Assembly: GCA_021234155.1 (NCBI GenBank)
Contig: JAJEKV010000268.1
Span: 399,447-463,446, forward strand
Direction of reading: 5' to 3'
DNA: 64,000 nucleotides
Source of the DNA: Isoetes taiwanensis
Lineage: Eukaryota; Streptophyta; Lycopodiopsida; Isoetales; Isoetaceae
Shown: piece by piece, positions 21,265 through 32,300 of the stretch
How positions within the stretch are numbered: position 1 is the first letter of the stretch
Layout of the letters: every line of letters starts with the position of its first letter
Translations under genes and position numbers: made by a program
Notes under the pieces: model-generated
The model's input: the letters and a program-made list of their open reading frames with translations, nothing else
The model's database searches: none
Told to the model about the DNA's origin: nothing

Positions 21265-22379
21265 AATCATTTATCGACACAATAAGTTATATGGCAATTT
21301 CTTTGTTAACGCAATTTCTTTGTGGGGCAAATCTTTTCCAAGTCCAACAAACAACAATAGACAAATCAAGAGAGGCGGCAAAAGCAAAAACGAACCTCCA
21401 CCTGTTGCTAGATACGACTTAAAGATTTTCTAATGCTGTGCATTGTCTCTAGCTTTCCTGATATGCATCAAGATAGACGAAGTGCCCATATGTACAAGCC
21501 TAGTTCCTAAGTACCCAATGCTTTTCGAGGTTGATTCGGTTCCACTTCACTTCTATTAAGCTTGGATATACAAAGGTTATTTCGGCTATTAATTGGATGA
21601 CCACCATTACATTTTATTGCACACCTTGGCTCTCATTAATGGCTAGCCCTTCTTATATGCTTTATCAAGCACCCAGAAACACATTATTGCAGATATTGAT
21701 GAAACTTACCTTAATATGCCTGATAACATTATTGCATCATAATATTCTCCATCATATTAAGGGTTGTCTGTTCTATTCAAATACAAAGGCTATTACATAT
21801 CGCTGAGTTCAATGCCGTTTATATACAAGATCAAACAAGCTACTTGCCATTGCCACATCCTACCATCAGGTGACAAGCTAGCCACAACGGTGCACGTCAC
21901 TTTCTCCTATGGGTAATTGATCTCCTTGTGTCGCAAATGGTTCCAAAGTATCAACTTCTCCATTTCAATAGTGTAATGTTATTTCTGGAAACATGGCAGT
22001 TTTAAAAAGTCTGATGTGTGTCTTTACCTGGAGCTAGCAAGTAAAGATAGATAAGATCGAATGTCAAAGGAAGTAGATAAGCATGTTTAAAGTTTCTAGC
22101 ACCAATAGTAAGCACCAGCACCAATAGTAAGCACCACAATGGAGAAGGAACAGTTCCCTCAAATTTTGGGAAAGCAGCCTCATCCCAGTCTCAACTATTA
22201 TGTGCGTCCATCTTTCAAAAGGAGCACTTCTGAAGCATTTTAGTTGATGTGCTTGAGAATTTCCTGGAAGACAGGAAAACTTCACCAAGTATGAATTTTA
22301 CGTCTTTCAACAATTGCATCAGCGAAACAAAAGTTAACTTTATAACAATATTCAAAATCTACTTCGAACTTCTTATGCA
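21265..22379. other. Unassigned intergenic stretch
   Basis: No gene recognised. AAGCACCAGCACCAATAGT is part of a two-unit tandem repeat near 22,098-22,130. Minus-strand open stretches around 22,064-22,288 might be decayed exons downstream of the SEC6 remnant, but I could not align them. Confidence 0.35.
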
Positions 22380-23337
22380 ACGTGGAAAACTTCCTTGGCC
22401 ACATTAGCCAGCAAAACAATTTTTTGTCTTCATGAAGATGAAGAAATGCGATATGATATATAATGGAAATCAGCAGAAAAAGACAAAGCGGCAGGTTCCA
22501 ACTTGTGTTTTCATAATTTAAGAAGCCAAAAGCATAGCACTGTGATGGGGAGCTGTTGAAATTCTGGCCCAAAAAGGTCAATCTTATGCAGCAAACAAAT
22601 GTAACATGTGCATATATCATATGACAGTACAAAAAGTAGTTAAATTACATCCCACTATGCACATTAACATAGGGCTTCAGCATTATAAGGAGAAATCTGA
22701 CTTATCGGTTCCACGGACTCCTCCATGTGACTCTAAAATGTTTGATTGCGGTTTCCTTGTTATCCTCATCCGGGCAAAATATAAGGTCTCGGGGAATCGT
22801 CTCATGTGGAAGAAATAGTAGTAGCCTAACCAACTTGGCAACATCCCTCACAAAGTTAGGCATTAAATAATTGAAATATGCAATGCAATCATGCATGCAT
22901 GAAGCAAATCTTAAGCGATGGGATGAAAAATGCATAGCCAACATCCTTTACTCCGCAACATAGGAGCTTGAAATTTCATACAATCACAGTTCATACAATC
23001 ACACAAAGAGCACACCCACCAGCGAAGAATCTCAGCGTGAGAAGACGCCGATAACCAAGCGAAAAATGACAATGGCCTAATATAGGCGCTCGTCCTTTCC
23101 CAGAATGGCGATCCGATGGCTCGGATCGATGGGATTCTATTTGAAACCTCTAGTTTGACATACATAATATGCAGTTTAACACGTGTCCAATGATAATGTT
23201 GTTGGCACCCAACTTGCAACACATTAAATAGCGTAGTGGCCATCTTATAGTGCATTTGCCAGTAAAAATCCACCATTCTCTTGCAGAAAGCCTTGATAAA
23301 AAGATCTTTAAGATGTCAATAATTGAAAATCACTCAC
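22380..23337 (-). other. Possible degraded downstream part of the SEC6 remnant
   Basis: Two weak traces on the minus strand suggest continuation of SEC6. IDILKIFLSR near 23,292-23,325 follows the exon at 23,338 in the expected place. LANVAKEVFHVA near 22,385-22,420 resembles the FLEVAKEAVH block of plant SEC6 but hits a stop soon after. The inverted third copy of the 19.3 kb GC-rich segment (23,098-23,145) lies between them. Confidence 0.35.
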
Positions 23338-24155
23338 TATCAGCAAGCTTTCTCAGCATCTGGATAAAATGCCCACTATAGAGTTGAACCATGAGCTGAA
23401 AAATCTCATACCTGTAACCACAAGGCCGTCAGAGATATTTAAATCTCAATAATTAAATTTTGAGGGAAAAGGGCCACCAACTCGGGCATAAATCTTGTCA
23501 AAAGGACTGAATGAACAATTTCATGCAGTAAAATGATTTCCCAACCATAGAATGTTATAAAGCTACCTTGGGAAAAAGCGTGATGAAAAGCAGGGTGCAA
23601 CATAATCGTAGATATCTGGCAATTCTGCTCCAATTACAACATAATGAGGAAGTTAGATTATCATAAATAACAAAGGATCAAGTTGAGTTCAAGAACCTAC
23701 TATTGTAGATTCCTTTAACGCAACCTTAAGATCTTCGGCAATAAACTGGACATGGTAAAGTGTGAAATCAGCTCATCAGCAATGATACTCTGTGTGAAAA
23801 CAGACAGAGTATCATAAAAACCAACCTTTGTCAATAGTTTGTCAAATCATAATTCCACCACCTTAGTTATCTCCTCATAGCAACAATCCTTGTATTGTTT
23901 CCCATCTGCTTTTGTCCTATCAGCTAGTTGTTCACCAGAAAAATATTGTTGGGTGGTGGTTGAAAGCCTAGAGGGAAAAGAATATGTGGAGCCAAGAAGG
24001 ATTAAAGTATGGAACATGCTCCCAAGGGTTCAATGCAATGCATTAACTTACCGTTTTGCTTCCTTAGAGTTATTTAAACGTGCTATCCCACCTCCTTCAG
24101 CTTCAGCAGCTTGTTTTACTACTTGTTTATTCAAAATTTTCTGCATTTCAATAAC
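23338..24155 (-). pseudogene. SEC6: Exocyst subunit SEC6, partial pseudogene
   Basis: SEC6 is a core subunit of the exocyst, which tethers secretory vesicles at the plasma membrane. Five minus-strand exons follow the protein in order: 24,052-24,155 (IEMQKILNKQVVKQAAEAEGG), 23,826-23,967 (DGKQYKDCCYEEITKVVEL, stop, FDKLLTK), 23,701-23,745 (FIAEDLKVALKESTI), 23,567-23,631 (GAELPDIYDYVAPCF) and 23,338-23,411 (YEIFQLMVQLYSGHFIQML). Exon phases join correctly at four of the five boundaries; introns are 44-155 nt with GT-AG ends. Defects are a TGA at 23,847-23,849 where the family has Arg, no AG in phase before GAELPDIY, and a four-residue insertion (SSRF) before the PRYEIF junction. Only about the middle 140 of some 750 residues are clear; N- and C-termini are missing or unrecognisable. 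Confidence 0.85.
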
Positions 24156-24360
24156 CCTGTGTATACAGCTCAGAGAACTACCATTTTTTCACAATAGAAA
24201 ATCCTTGATAATCATACTGCTCTCATTATCTACCCCTCAGAAGTTAGAAAATAGAAAAGAGCTTCTCTACTAACAAAAATTGAGTCTAAGGCAACGCAAA
24301 ATGTAAATACCAGAGGGACATGGCTAAAATAAAAACAATCTATCCAACATTGCAGGCCAG

Positions 24361-24787
24361 CGAGCTTCAATACCCAACCAATTCGTTCTCAGGTTTTTAA
24401 ATAGAAGACTTCATCATACTCAAGTAGCCAGAATCCAAAAAGCATGTTTTTGTCTGCCATAGATGCTCCTCAGCAATGGAAGCATCGGCCCTATAGTGTC
24501 CAAAGCGGTTAACAACCAGGGCTCCTTTTGGTCAGAGTGGGAGCCTCAGACATAAAATAAGAGCATCAACGTAAGTTAATCTTGCTAGATTGTGCGAAAT
24601 TGGGATCAACACAAAAGTGTTAGAATAGATGATAATGTGGGCATGCCATTCCAGCATTGAAAGCCCAGTGGTAGAGCACCACAAACAAGGGTCCTAGCTT
24701 CAATACACAACCAGTTCATTCTCAGTTTCAAATAGAAGGCTTTAGCATACTCAAGTAGCCAAAATCCAAATAGCATGTTTTTTCTCA
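24361..24787. repeat. Direct duplication of about 92 bp (24,361-24,452 and 24,695-24,787)
   Basis: Both copies run from GCTTCAATACMCAACCA through TTCATTCTCAG or TTCGTTCTCAG to ACTCAAGTAGCC and AGCATGTTTTT, about 85-90% alike and in the same orientation. The 240 bp between them holds no gene. The repeat lies between the SEC6 remnant and the exon pair at 24,954. Confidence 0.85.
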
Positions 24788-24953
24788 CGAATCGAGCAAA
24801 TGAAAAAAACAAACCAACAAAATCAATGGCTAAATGGCATAAAATCAATGGCACAAGAATGCCTAACCAATTTCAGGATTAAAGACTATGTCCAAAGGTG
24901 ATCTGCATGCTACAGCAATAGAAGGAAGCCAGATCAATGCCCCTGAATAATAC

Positions 24954-25293
24954 CTGCAAGAAAACTTGGCGATCGAGGGCACTCTCTTCTCTTCCGCTTT
25001 GATTGGAATCCTTTTCCACACTACAAAATGGTTTGTAGAGCTGCAAAAATTCTACTCGCCTAGTAAGAAGAGATAAAAGTCATTGAAATGAACAGTAAGT
25101 ACCTTTGCTCTCCTATTATCAATGATTGATTCAAGATAACTGCTAAACCAACAGCATCTAAAACCTTGTATATTTCATTACCAAATCCATCATGTTCTGC
25201 TCTTGCGAATACAAATCCACTGCTACAAAACTGTTCTGCCGGCAATATTCTTCGCTGCCAAACATACCGACATTTCAAGAACTCCGTGAAATC
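24954..25293 (-). CDS. Two exons of an unassigned plant gene
   Basis: The upstream exon (25,103-25,293) follows a CAG acceptor and ends AAAG at a GTACTT donor. It reads VWQRRILPAEQFCSSGFVFA, then EHDGFGNEIYKVLDAVGLAV, then LNQSLIIGEQR. The downstream exon (24,954-25,040) follows TTTTTGCAG and ends at CAG, GTATTA. It continues in phase (VVWKRIPIKAEEKRVPSIAK). The intron is 62 nt. The exon is stop-free in the splice-implied frame and looks conserved. I associate the EHDGFGN...MYK pattern with a plant membrane or secretory-pathway family of unknown function, but I am not sure enough to name it. Neighbouring exons were not found; 25,380-25,560 may hold one. Confidence 0.5.
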
Positions 25294-25920
25294 CTGTGAA
25301 TAACAACAGAGAAATTCATACACTCATTTCATTTTACAACTAAAAAAAACTTTGAAATCGAATTCATACCCTCAGATCTTGCTCCTGAGTGACTTGAGAT
25401 CATTTGACAGTGATCCGACCAGAGAAACTTTAATCCCTGTTTTTCGTTCCGGCAAGAAAGAAGGAGGCATGCATGAATCTTTGCCAACCGGAAGAATTTA
25501 TGTTGTTGTTCAGACAACTAATGCCCAAGAAGACATTTGAGTAAGATAGAATATCCTAAATCCATGGAGCCCTCTTGCATAAAAGAGTCCCGACAGCACT
25601 CCGCCATCTCTAATAAACTTAAGAGGAGAAAATAGCTCATGATTTTTTTAGTTTTAGGTAAAATTGTTCACTGTCCTTTCGGCAAAATAATAACTAATTA
25701 TTAAATGGCCCAGAATGAAAGTTGTGAAACAAAACAAATGAAAGGTCAAGATTGCGCACAAACTATCATAAAACGGCTTTATTATTATATATAGATCAAA
25801 AAGATCTCGAAGAGAGCTTTCCAAAGCAATAAAAATCATCTCAAACAGAGTTCTGGATCAAAAGTTATGATAAGAAATGTGTTGCCGGCGGGGAAACTGC
25901 ACTACATGCGCCCTTCAAGC
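25294..25920. other. Flank of the exon pair, no gene recognised
   Basis: A possible preceding exon lies at about 25,375-25,520 on the minus strand (frame with LWSDHCQMISSHSGARSE and a GTATGA donor), without recognisable similarity. The rest, 25,560-25,870, is AT-rich. Confidence 0.3.
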
Positions 25921-26110
25921 CCTTCATGTGCCCATTATGCACCACACACACAAAAAGAGGGCTTTTGTTGTGAGCCATTGGTTGTTGACCATTGAAAAAA
26001 GGCTAAAATCAATGGCCTTCATGTGCCCATTATGCACCACACGCACAAAAAAAGGGCTTTTGTTGTGAGCCATTGGTTGTTGACCATTGAAAAAAAAAAG
26101 TCTAAAATCA
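25921..26110. repeat. Two-copy tandem repeat, 95 bp unit
   Basis: Units start CCTTCATGTGCCCATTATGC at 25,921 and 26,016. Both continue through GGGCTTTTGTTGTGAGCCAT and TTGACCATTGAAAAAA to AAAATCAATGG. They differ mainly in A-run length. Confidence 0.9.
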
Positions 26111-26123
26111 ATGGCTCAGAAAT

Positions 26124-26244
26124 GGTGCACTCTAGATGTACGCATTAGTACATCCATTTGAATACATCACGAAATCATAGAAAACCTTAGTGAAAAGCGT
26201 ACAAAAACACAAAGAAAACCCCCTGTTATTATGCTACATATTCA
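26124..26244 (-). repeat. Short dispersed repeat (copy c, inverted)
   Basis: This is the inverted relative of 6063-6174: GTGCACTCTAGA at 26,125, later AAAACCCCCTGTTATTATGC. It directly follows the 95 bp tandem repeat. Confidence 0.6.
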
Positions 26245-26840
26245 TACACAAGTATGGTTTTCTGCATTTCATACCATCCAAAGTCGCGAGGGGAAAGTTG
26301 GCAAGAAAAGAATAAATTATACATGTATGGAAGAGCTTCTTTTGATCTATGGATGCGAAGAGTAATTATCGGATTTGGGTTTCTATATCGTTAGATATAT
26401 TTCCTAGTACATTTGGAATAAGTATTTATATAGGATGGGTATAATTGCCACTAACAAAAATGCATGTACAAGTATGGCATGGGTGTAAAACTTTTGACAA
26501 TATGAGACCTTATGAGAAAGGGTTTTCTACAAAGCAAAGTGTATACAGGGGTTTTTCTTTTGACCATGTGCACGCAGATGACGTGTCCCCTATAGCTTAG
26601 GTGCATAACTTGTACTTATATGTACCCATGCTCAGTCTACTCGAGAAGACTCCTCAGCAAGTCCTCCTCACTCTTAAAAACTGCAACTTTCCTTAGATAT
26701 TGGGGTCACTCAAAGTCACGTTGCAAATCACATCTGAAGTTTGAACTTTTCTTCAATAGCTCTGCAATGAAGTTCAAAGTTAGTCAGGCTTTCTTCCGTC
26801 CTAAGGGTTTCTTCTTTAACCTTGCTTAGCCTGCTCTCTT
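26245..26840. other. Left flank of the retrotransposon array
   Basis: No gene recognised. The array begins at 26,841. The five bases before it are CTCTT, the candidate target-site duplication; the right-hand partner lies outside the window. Confidence 0.45.
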
Positions 26841-28466
26841 TGTGACGTCCCCTACTCGTATACGGTGCACTCACCGTATACAAACAGGAGTTCATCCCCC
26901 ATACCAGCTCCATGCTAATACAGGGCCCTCCACATGACACCGCGAACCGGGTTCGGTTGGGAAGAGTGGAAGGGTCATTGCACCGATCTCCCTCGGGGCC
27001 TACCTAGGCTGCGGGCGTAAACATACATGTCGTTAGCACATACATCAACATCATATGACCATCAACGAAGGATGGTCCTCCACATACTGCATAGACAAAG
27101 ATCAGCACTGCACATAGGAAATCCCTACCCAAGGCTCGGACTCAAGGGATGACGGGACGGCTTAGGTCTCCAGAGTTCAGCTGGGGCGAATTCATGGCAA
27201 TGGATGGCATATGAACATGGCTTAGGGTTGTCCACTCCATCCCGCCCCTCTGCACACTTTGCGAGTGGTCCGAAAAGTGTCGGGACTGACCTGAGCCTCA
27301 CGGATGCATAGCCAAGAGGGCTACTCACGGGCTCATCTTCCCGATTCGATGGGGCAGGTAGGGATCACTCCCTCCGAGAGATCTACATGCTGACTCAAGG
27401 TGACTAGAGGGCCTTTGCGCGTGATATTCGGTGAACCTTTGGAAGGTGAACACCACCTCACGGGTGTCGAGCCCATGCCTTGCCCGCACGCAGTGGCAAG
27501 CCATTGGACCTAGCCACAATGGTTCCCGGTAGGCCTTACACACCAGAGGAACCGTTCAAGAGTCAGGACATGAACCTCCTTCTCCCCCCGGTCGGCCCCT
27601 TCACCCACATCCGGTGTGGCTCTTGCACACAGGCCGAATCTACAGTGTGCTAGAGAGGCTACTCTAGGAGCATCAACTACAAAGCTTTAGGTCTCTACCC
27701 CCCTTCCCAATACAAGGAGTTCATAGAGATGCATCATCCATATACTTCACAGAGAACTAAAGAACTAGATCTAATCTACAACATAGAGTTAGGTTCTTTA
27801 GTTAGGATCTGCTATCTAGAGATCTAGAGGGCTGCTATGGGCAATCTAATAGGCTAAACCTCTTGATTCAATGACTAAAATAGGGTTTAGACTATCTAAT
27901 TGGCCAAATACCGATCCTTGAGGGGCTCCCTCATTTTGAGCTTCGACCATCTATTTGAGGCGGCTTTCGAATCAAGGGAAACTAAGGATGCAATTCTCGG
28001 CGAAGCGGGATGCGGTTTTGGTTTGTTGAGGCTGCCAAAAAGCAGTTCTAAAGCCCTAAAATCGAAAATTGGGCTAGTTAGGGTTTCCTACCCTATATAG
28101 ACAAGGGGTTGGCTAGGGTTTCCAATTATCCCCTTTTGGCATGTGGGATAATTGGAAATGGGCCCACTTGCCTTTAAGGGCTAGGTGGCCAAATGTGCAC
28201 CACACGAATGTGTGCCCACATTAATGTGTACATTGGAAAATGTGCACATTAATTGCACCTATGGGTGTGGCCCACTTGGCATGAGGTGTCCACTTGTAAA
28301 TGTGTGCCCCATTAATGTGTACATTGGAAAATGTGCACATTAATAGTTGCACATCCCTAGGCTACTCACACGGCTACACGCCAGCGCAGACACGGGCGAG
28401 TGGCGGTACGCTGCGTGGCGGCGATGCGGTATCGTCCGAGGCGTATCTTGTCTTTGGAACGCCACA
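26841..28466 (-). repeat. LTR 1 (1626 bp), left edge of the array
   Basis: It begins TGTGACGTCCCC and ends CGCCACA on the plus strand, so on the minus strand it is bounded by TGTG and CACA. Unlike the other three LTRs it has no PBS on its left, so it is the 3' LTR of the first unit and the array edge. It holds a minus-strand TATATAG (28,093-28,100) and an internal duplication with CATTAATGTGTACATTGGAA at about 28,218 and 28,309. Confidence 0.9.
28093..28100 (-). promoter_or_regulatory. LTR TATA box (CTATATAG) with adjacent telo-box
   Basis: On the minus strand CTATATAGGG is followed about 5 bp later by AAACCCTAAC, a plant telo-box core. The same pair recurs in LTR 3 (51,253-51,260) and LTR 4 (62,681-62,688). 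In LTR 2 two bases of the TATA are missing (about 39,684). It probably drives the full-length RNA. Confidence 0.6.
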
Positions 28467-28480
28467 TTCTCCCCCACCTT
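28467..28480 (-). other. Polypurine tract, unit 1
   Basis: Minus strand AAGGTGGGGGAGAA directly abuts the LTR start TGTGGCG. This is the usual plus-strand primer position in plant Ty3/gypsy elements. Confidence 0.85.
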
Positions 28481-29335
28481 GAAATGATCTTTGCGGGCGG
28501 CATGGTGGGTCTCCCCACCTTGGGATCATCGTAACACGCAATCAACCCGATACATCACGATTACTACTATAATTCCTACACATTTATTAAAATTACCTTA
28601 AGGTAATATTTTTATGACATTATCACATCCTTATATTATGAAATAACTTATCAATTCACAACATTACTAAACAGATTACTTCAAAATTCACTTAACATTA
28701 CGATTAAGTTTATCAAAATTTTAAAATTACGTCCGAGGTACTCCTCATTTCTTGCAACACATTCCAACAAAATTTGTGTTGCAAGTCTTCGTAGCTCGAC
28801 CTCCTTGCCCTCCGGCGCGCTCTATTGGCCTGCAGGTCGACACTACGTTAGTACCATTTAATTATTAATAAAATTTTTGGTTATATGGTGACCACCCCAC
28901 CTATCTACATGGATGCATGGCTAATCTCCCGGCGTAGGAAGAGGGTGAATCTTCCATTATGGCCGCGGAGACAGCGCCTATATGCCTATATGCCGCTCAT
29001 GCCTACACCTCTAGTTGCCCAGCGTGGAGGATATCCTTCTCGCGTGGGGGCGTGAAGGATAGATTCCTCCTATCAAAGCATATATGGGGCTAAAGGTGCT
29101 TTCCCTATCAATGCATTCCTTCATGACCTCCTTTCTCTCGAGGTCGTCTACCGCCCCGTGGAGCAGTAGACTTTCTAATCTACCTTCCACTGCCTGCCGG
29201 AAACGGCGGTCATGCCTACATTGACATTACACCGCCTAGAGATCACCGTGGTGGTGGTCCCATCGCCGGTAACAACGCATGCGACCCATACTAAGCATAG
29301 GTGGCATGCGTAGATTAATCTTAACTACACCAGAA
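28481..29335 (-). other. 3' untranslated stretch of unit 1
   Basis: About 850 bp lie between the pol stop and the polypurine tract. The AT-rich half (28,560-28,735) is almost unchanged in every unit (40,165-40,340; 51,720-51,900; 63,150-63,340). A hairpin-forming pair (TTGCAACACATTCCAACAAA with TTTGTGTTGCAAG) lies near 28,756-28,785. No ORF is seen. Confidence 0.6.
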
Positions 29336-32300
29336 TTAACCTACACAAATCGACATGCCTGAGCCGATTTCTTCGGAGATGACCTTGCCGTCCCATTGCT
29401 CCATAAACTGTGGATCTTTGCTTTTACTAAATCTTTCTTAAGTACCCGTCGCGTCTTCCAGCGGTAAGTGTTTCCACTTGACCAAATCTTTGGAGGAATT
29501 CTGATCTCCTCGTTTTCTTGAAAGCTTTATCAAGAATCAGTGCGGAACTATCTCCAATTTGCTCCTCCGTCATTTCCAACAACGTTGGCGAATCAAGACT
29601 TAAATGCGGATTTGGAGTATGCTTCTTCAACAAACTCACGTGGAACACCTTATGAATCTTTAGGTGTCTTTGGCAAATCTAGCTTGTAGGATTGATTACC
29701 TACTCTCTTGACTATTACGAAAGGTCCAGCCCACCTTGGAGCAAGCTTCTTGCAATTGCCGATCCGAGCCGCTGCTTCACTTTGATCTTGAGCCAAACAT
29801 CATCTCCAACTTTGAACTCTCTTAACGTTCGATGCTTATCGGCTATGCTCTTTCGGCGACTTCTTTGGCGCTAGCGGATAACCTCGAACTTCTTCCACAA
29901 GCTGGCATATCGGCCAACATCTGGCTGAAACTTCCACTTTTGACCGCGGGGTTGTGCCAAGTATCCGCGGGTTAGGCAACGATAGCGTAATTGATCATAA
30001 GCGGCGACATTTGGGATGATTCTGCTTGGTGCTATTGTATGCAAACTCCACCAAGTGAATAAATTCTTCCCACATACTTTGCTTATTCGGACATAGTTTC
30101 GTAGCATGTCCTCTAAAATCCTGTTGGTTAAAGCTCCGATGCGGCCATCCGTCGAGGATGGTATGCGATGCTCATGGATAACCGTCTGAATTGTGCGAAA
30201 GAGGTCTTGCCAAAAGGCGGCTCATGAACCGGATCCACTGCCGGAGATGATCTCCCTTGGCATGCCATGAAGCACGAAGATCTCTTTGGTGAAGAGCTTT
30301 CTTTGTATCCATAGCCGTATCGGTGGTCTGCAAGGCACAAAATGTGCCATCTTAGACAACTTAATCGACCACTACCATCAAGGCATCCTTCCCTCTTCTT
30401 TGTTCTTGGGAGTCTGTGATGAAATCCATCTTTGATTACCTCCCACTTAGCGTTTGGCACCGTAATGGCTCTAATGCCCACGGAATTGAAGCTGCATTGC
30501 CGCCGTCTCTTTGGCATAGCGACATTCCTTGATGTGAGCTATTTGCTTCTTCATTCACGGCCAATAATAGCTTGCTGCGCTTGAAATATGTTTTCATGAA
30601 TCCCATGGCCGGCTATTGGGCTGTTCAGCGTGTCATGGAGGATCAACTTCCTTACACGATGATTGAATGCGCACAACTTGTTCTTATGGTATAACGAGGT
30701 TGCCTTCCTTCTTATAATGCTTGAAGGCCTCCCGCTCCTTATCCATTCTAGCCTCCTTAGAAAGGCTTGCCCATACTTCCCTGAAATCCACATCCGTTGG
30801 CAAGGACTCTTCAATCCTCTTACCAAAGTCATTTGGATATCGTCGAAATTGCGTTTGCAATGCACCCTAGTTGTCGGGGATGCCTTGAAAGCGCGCATCC
30901 GCTACCACATTGAGCTTCCACGGCTTGTAGACTATATCAAAGTCGTACTCTTCAAGGAACTCCATCCACCTTCTACGCCTCGGGTTGAGGTGTGGTTTGC
31001 GTGAATACATATTGGAGGCTACGGTGGTCTGTATCCAATCCTGGAACTTCCTTCCCAAAGGTAGTGCCTCCATATTCTTAATGCCACGACAACTGCAAGC
31101 AATTCTGATGCGATGCGTGGGGGGTAGCGCGTCTCGGCGTCGTTCATCTTCTGGAATCATACACGCTACCACGCGCTCTTCTTGCATAAGCACGCACTGT
31201 GTAGCTATCTTACTTCGCGTCTGTTGCTACAAGCTTATCTTTCTCCGGGTCGGCAAGGTCAAGGCAGGGGCTTTGTCGTCAGGAGCTTCTTTCAACAATT
31301 CAAACCCCTTTTGGGCTTTCTTGTGCCAATGCTCTACCCAATCTTTCACCTTCTCGCCCGCGTCAAGTTACTGTTAGCGGGGCTGCTATCTTGGCAAAAA
31401 GTTCTTCTGAACTTCTGTAGTACCACTGCTAGGCGAGGAAACTTCGACTTCATGCACATTCTTCGGTATTCCCCACTGAATAGCGGCTTCAATCTTTTGC
31501 GGGATCCGGTCGAGATGCCTTCTTTGAGACCCATGACCTAGATACTCCACCTTCTGCAATTTGCGAAGTGGCGCCCGACAACTTGGCGTGCAACCTGGTG
31601 CCTCTTCAACTTCTCGGCCTCTTCTCCAAGTGTTATGCGTGCTCTTCAAAGGGATCGCTATACACCAAAAATGTCATCAAAGAAAACAATCACAAAGGTG
31701 TCTAAAACTCACGAAGATGTGGTTCATGAGCCTCATGAGCGTTGCGGGAGCATTCGATAAGCGAAGGCATTCTGAGTGAACTTCGTAGTGCCCCATACTG
31801 GCGTTGAAAGGCGGTCTTATGGATATCTTCTTCCTTTATCGATCTGATGATAACCCGACCTTAAGTCGATTTTTGGAGAAGATCTTTGCACCTTGGAGCT
31901 GATCCATCAAGTCGTCGATCTTGGAAAGCGCATACTTGTTCTTAATGGTGTGCTTGTTCAAGCTGCCTATAGTCTATGCACATCCTTAAGCGCCATCCTT
32001 CTTCTTAACGAAGAGAATGGCTCCAAATGGCGACACACTAGGTCTAATGTAACCTAGGTCCGGCGGCTCACCTGGCTGCTTCTTTAGCTCCGACAACTCT
32101 GCGTTGTCATTCTATATGGAGCTTTGCTCGTTGGCTTTGTTCTGGTTCGGGTGCAATCTCGCACTCAACTCCCTATATGGAGGGGCTGCTTGATCTCATC
32201 GGAAAGAGATCATGGAACTCCGTGATCGGCTTAGCTACTTGCTTTGGCAACTTGGCGAGCATCTTGTCTTCTTTGCTTCCTTCCGATTACGGCTCACTAA

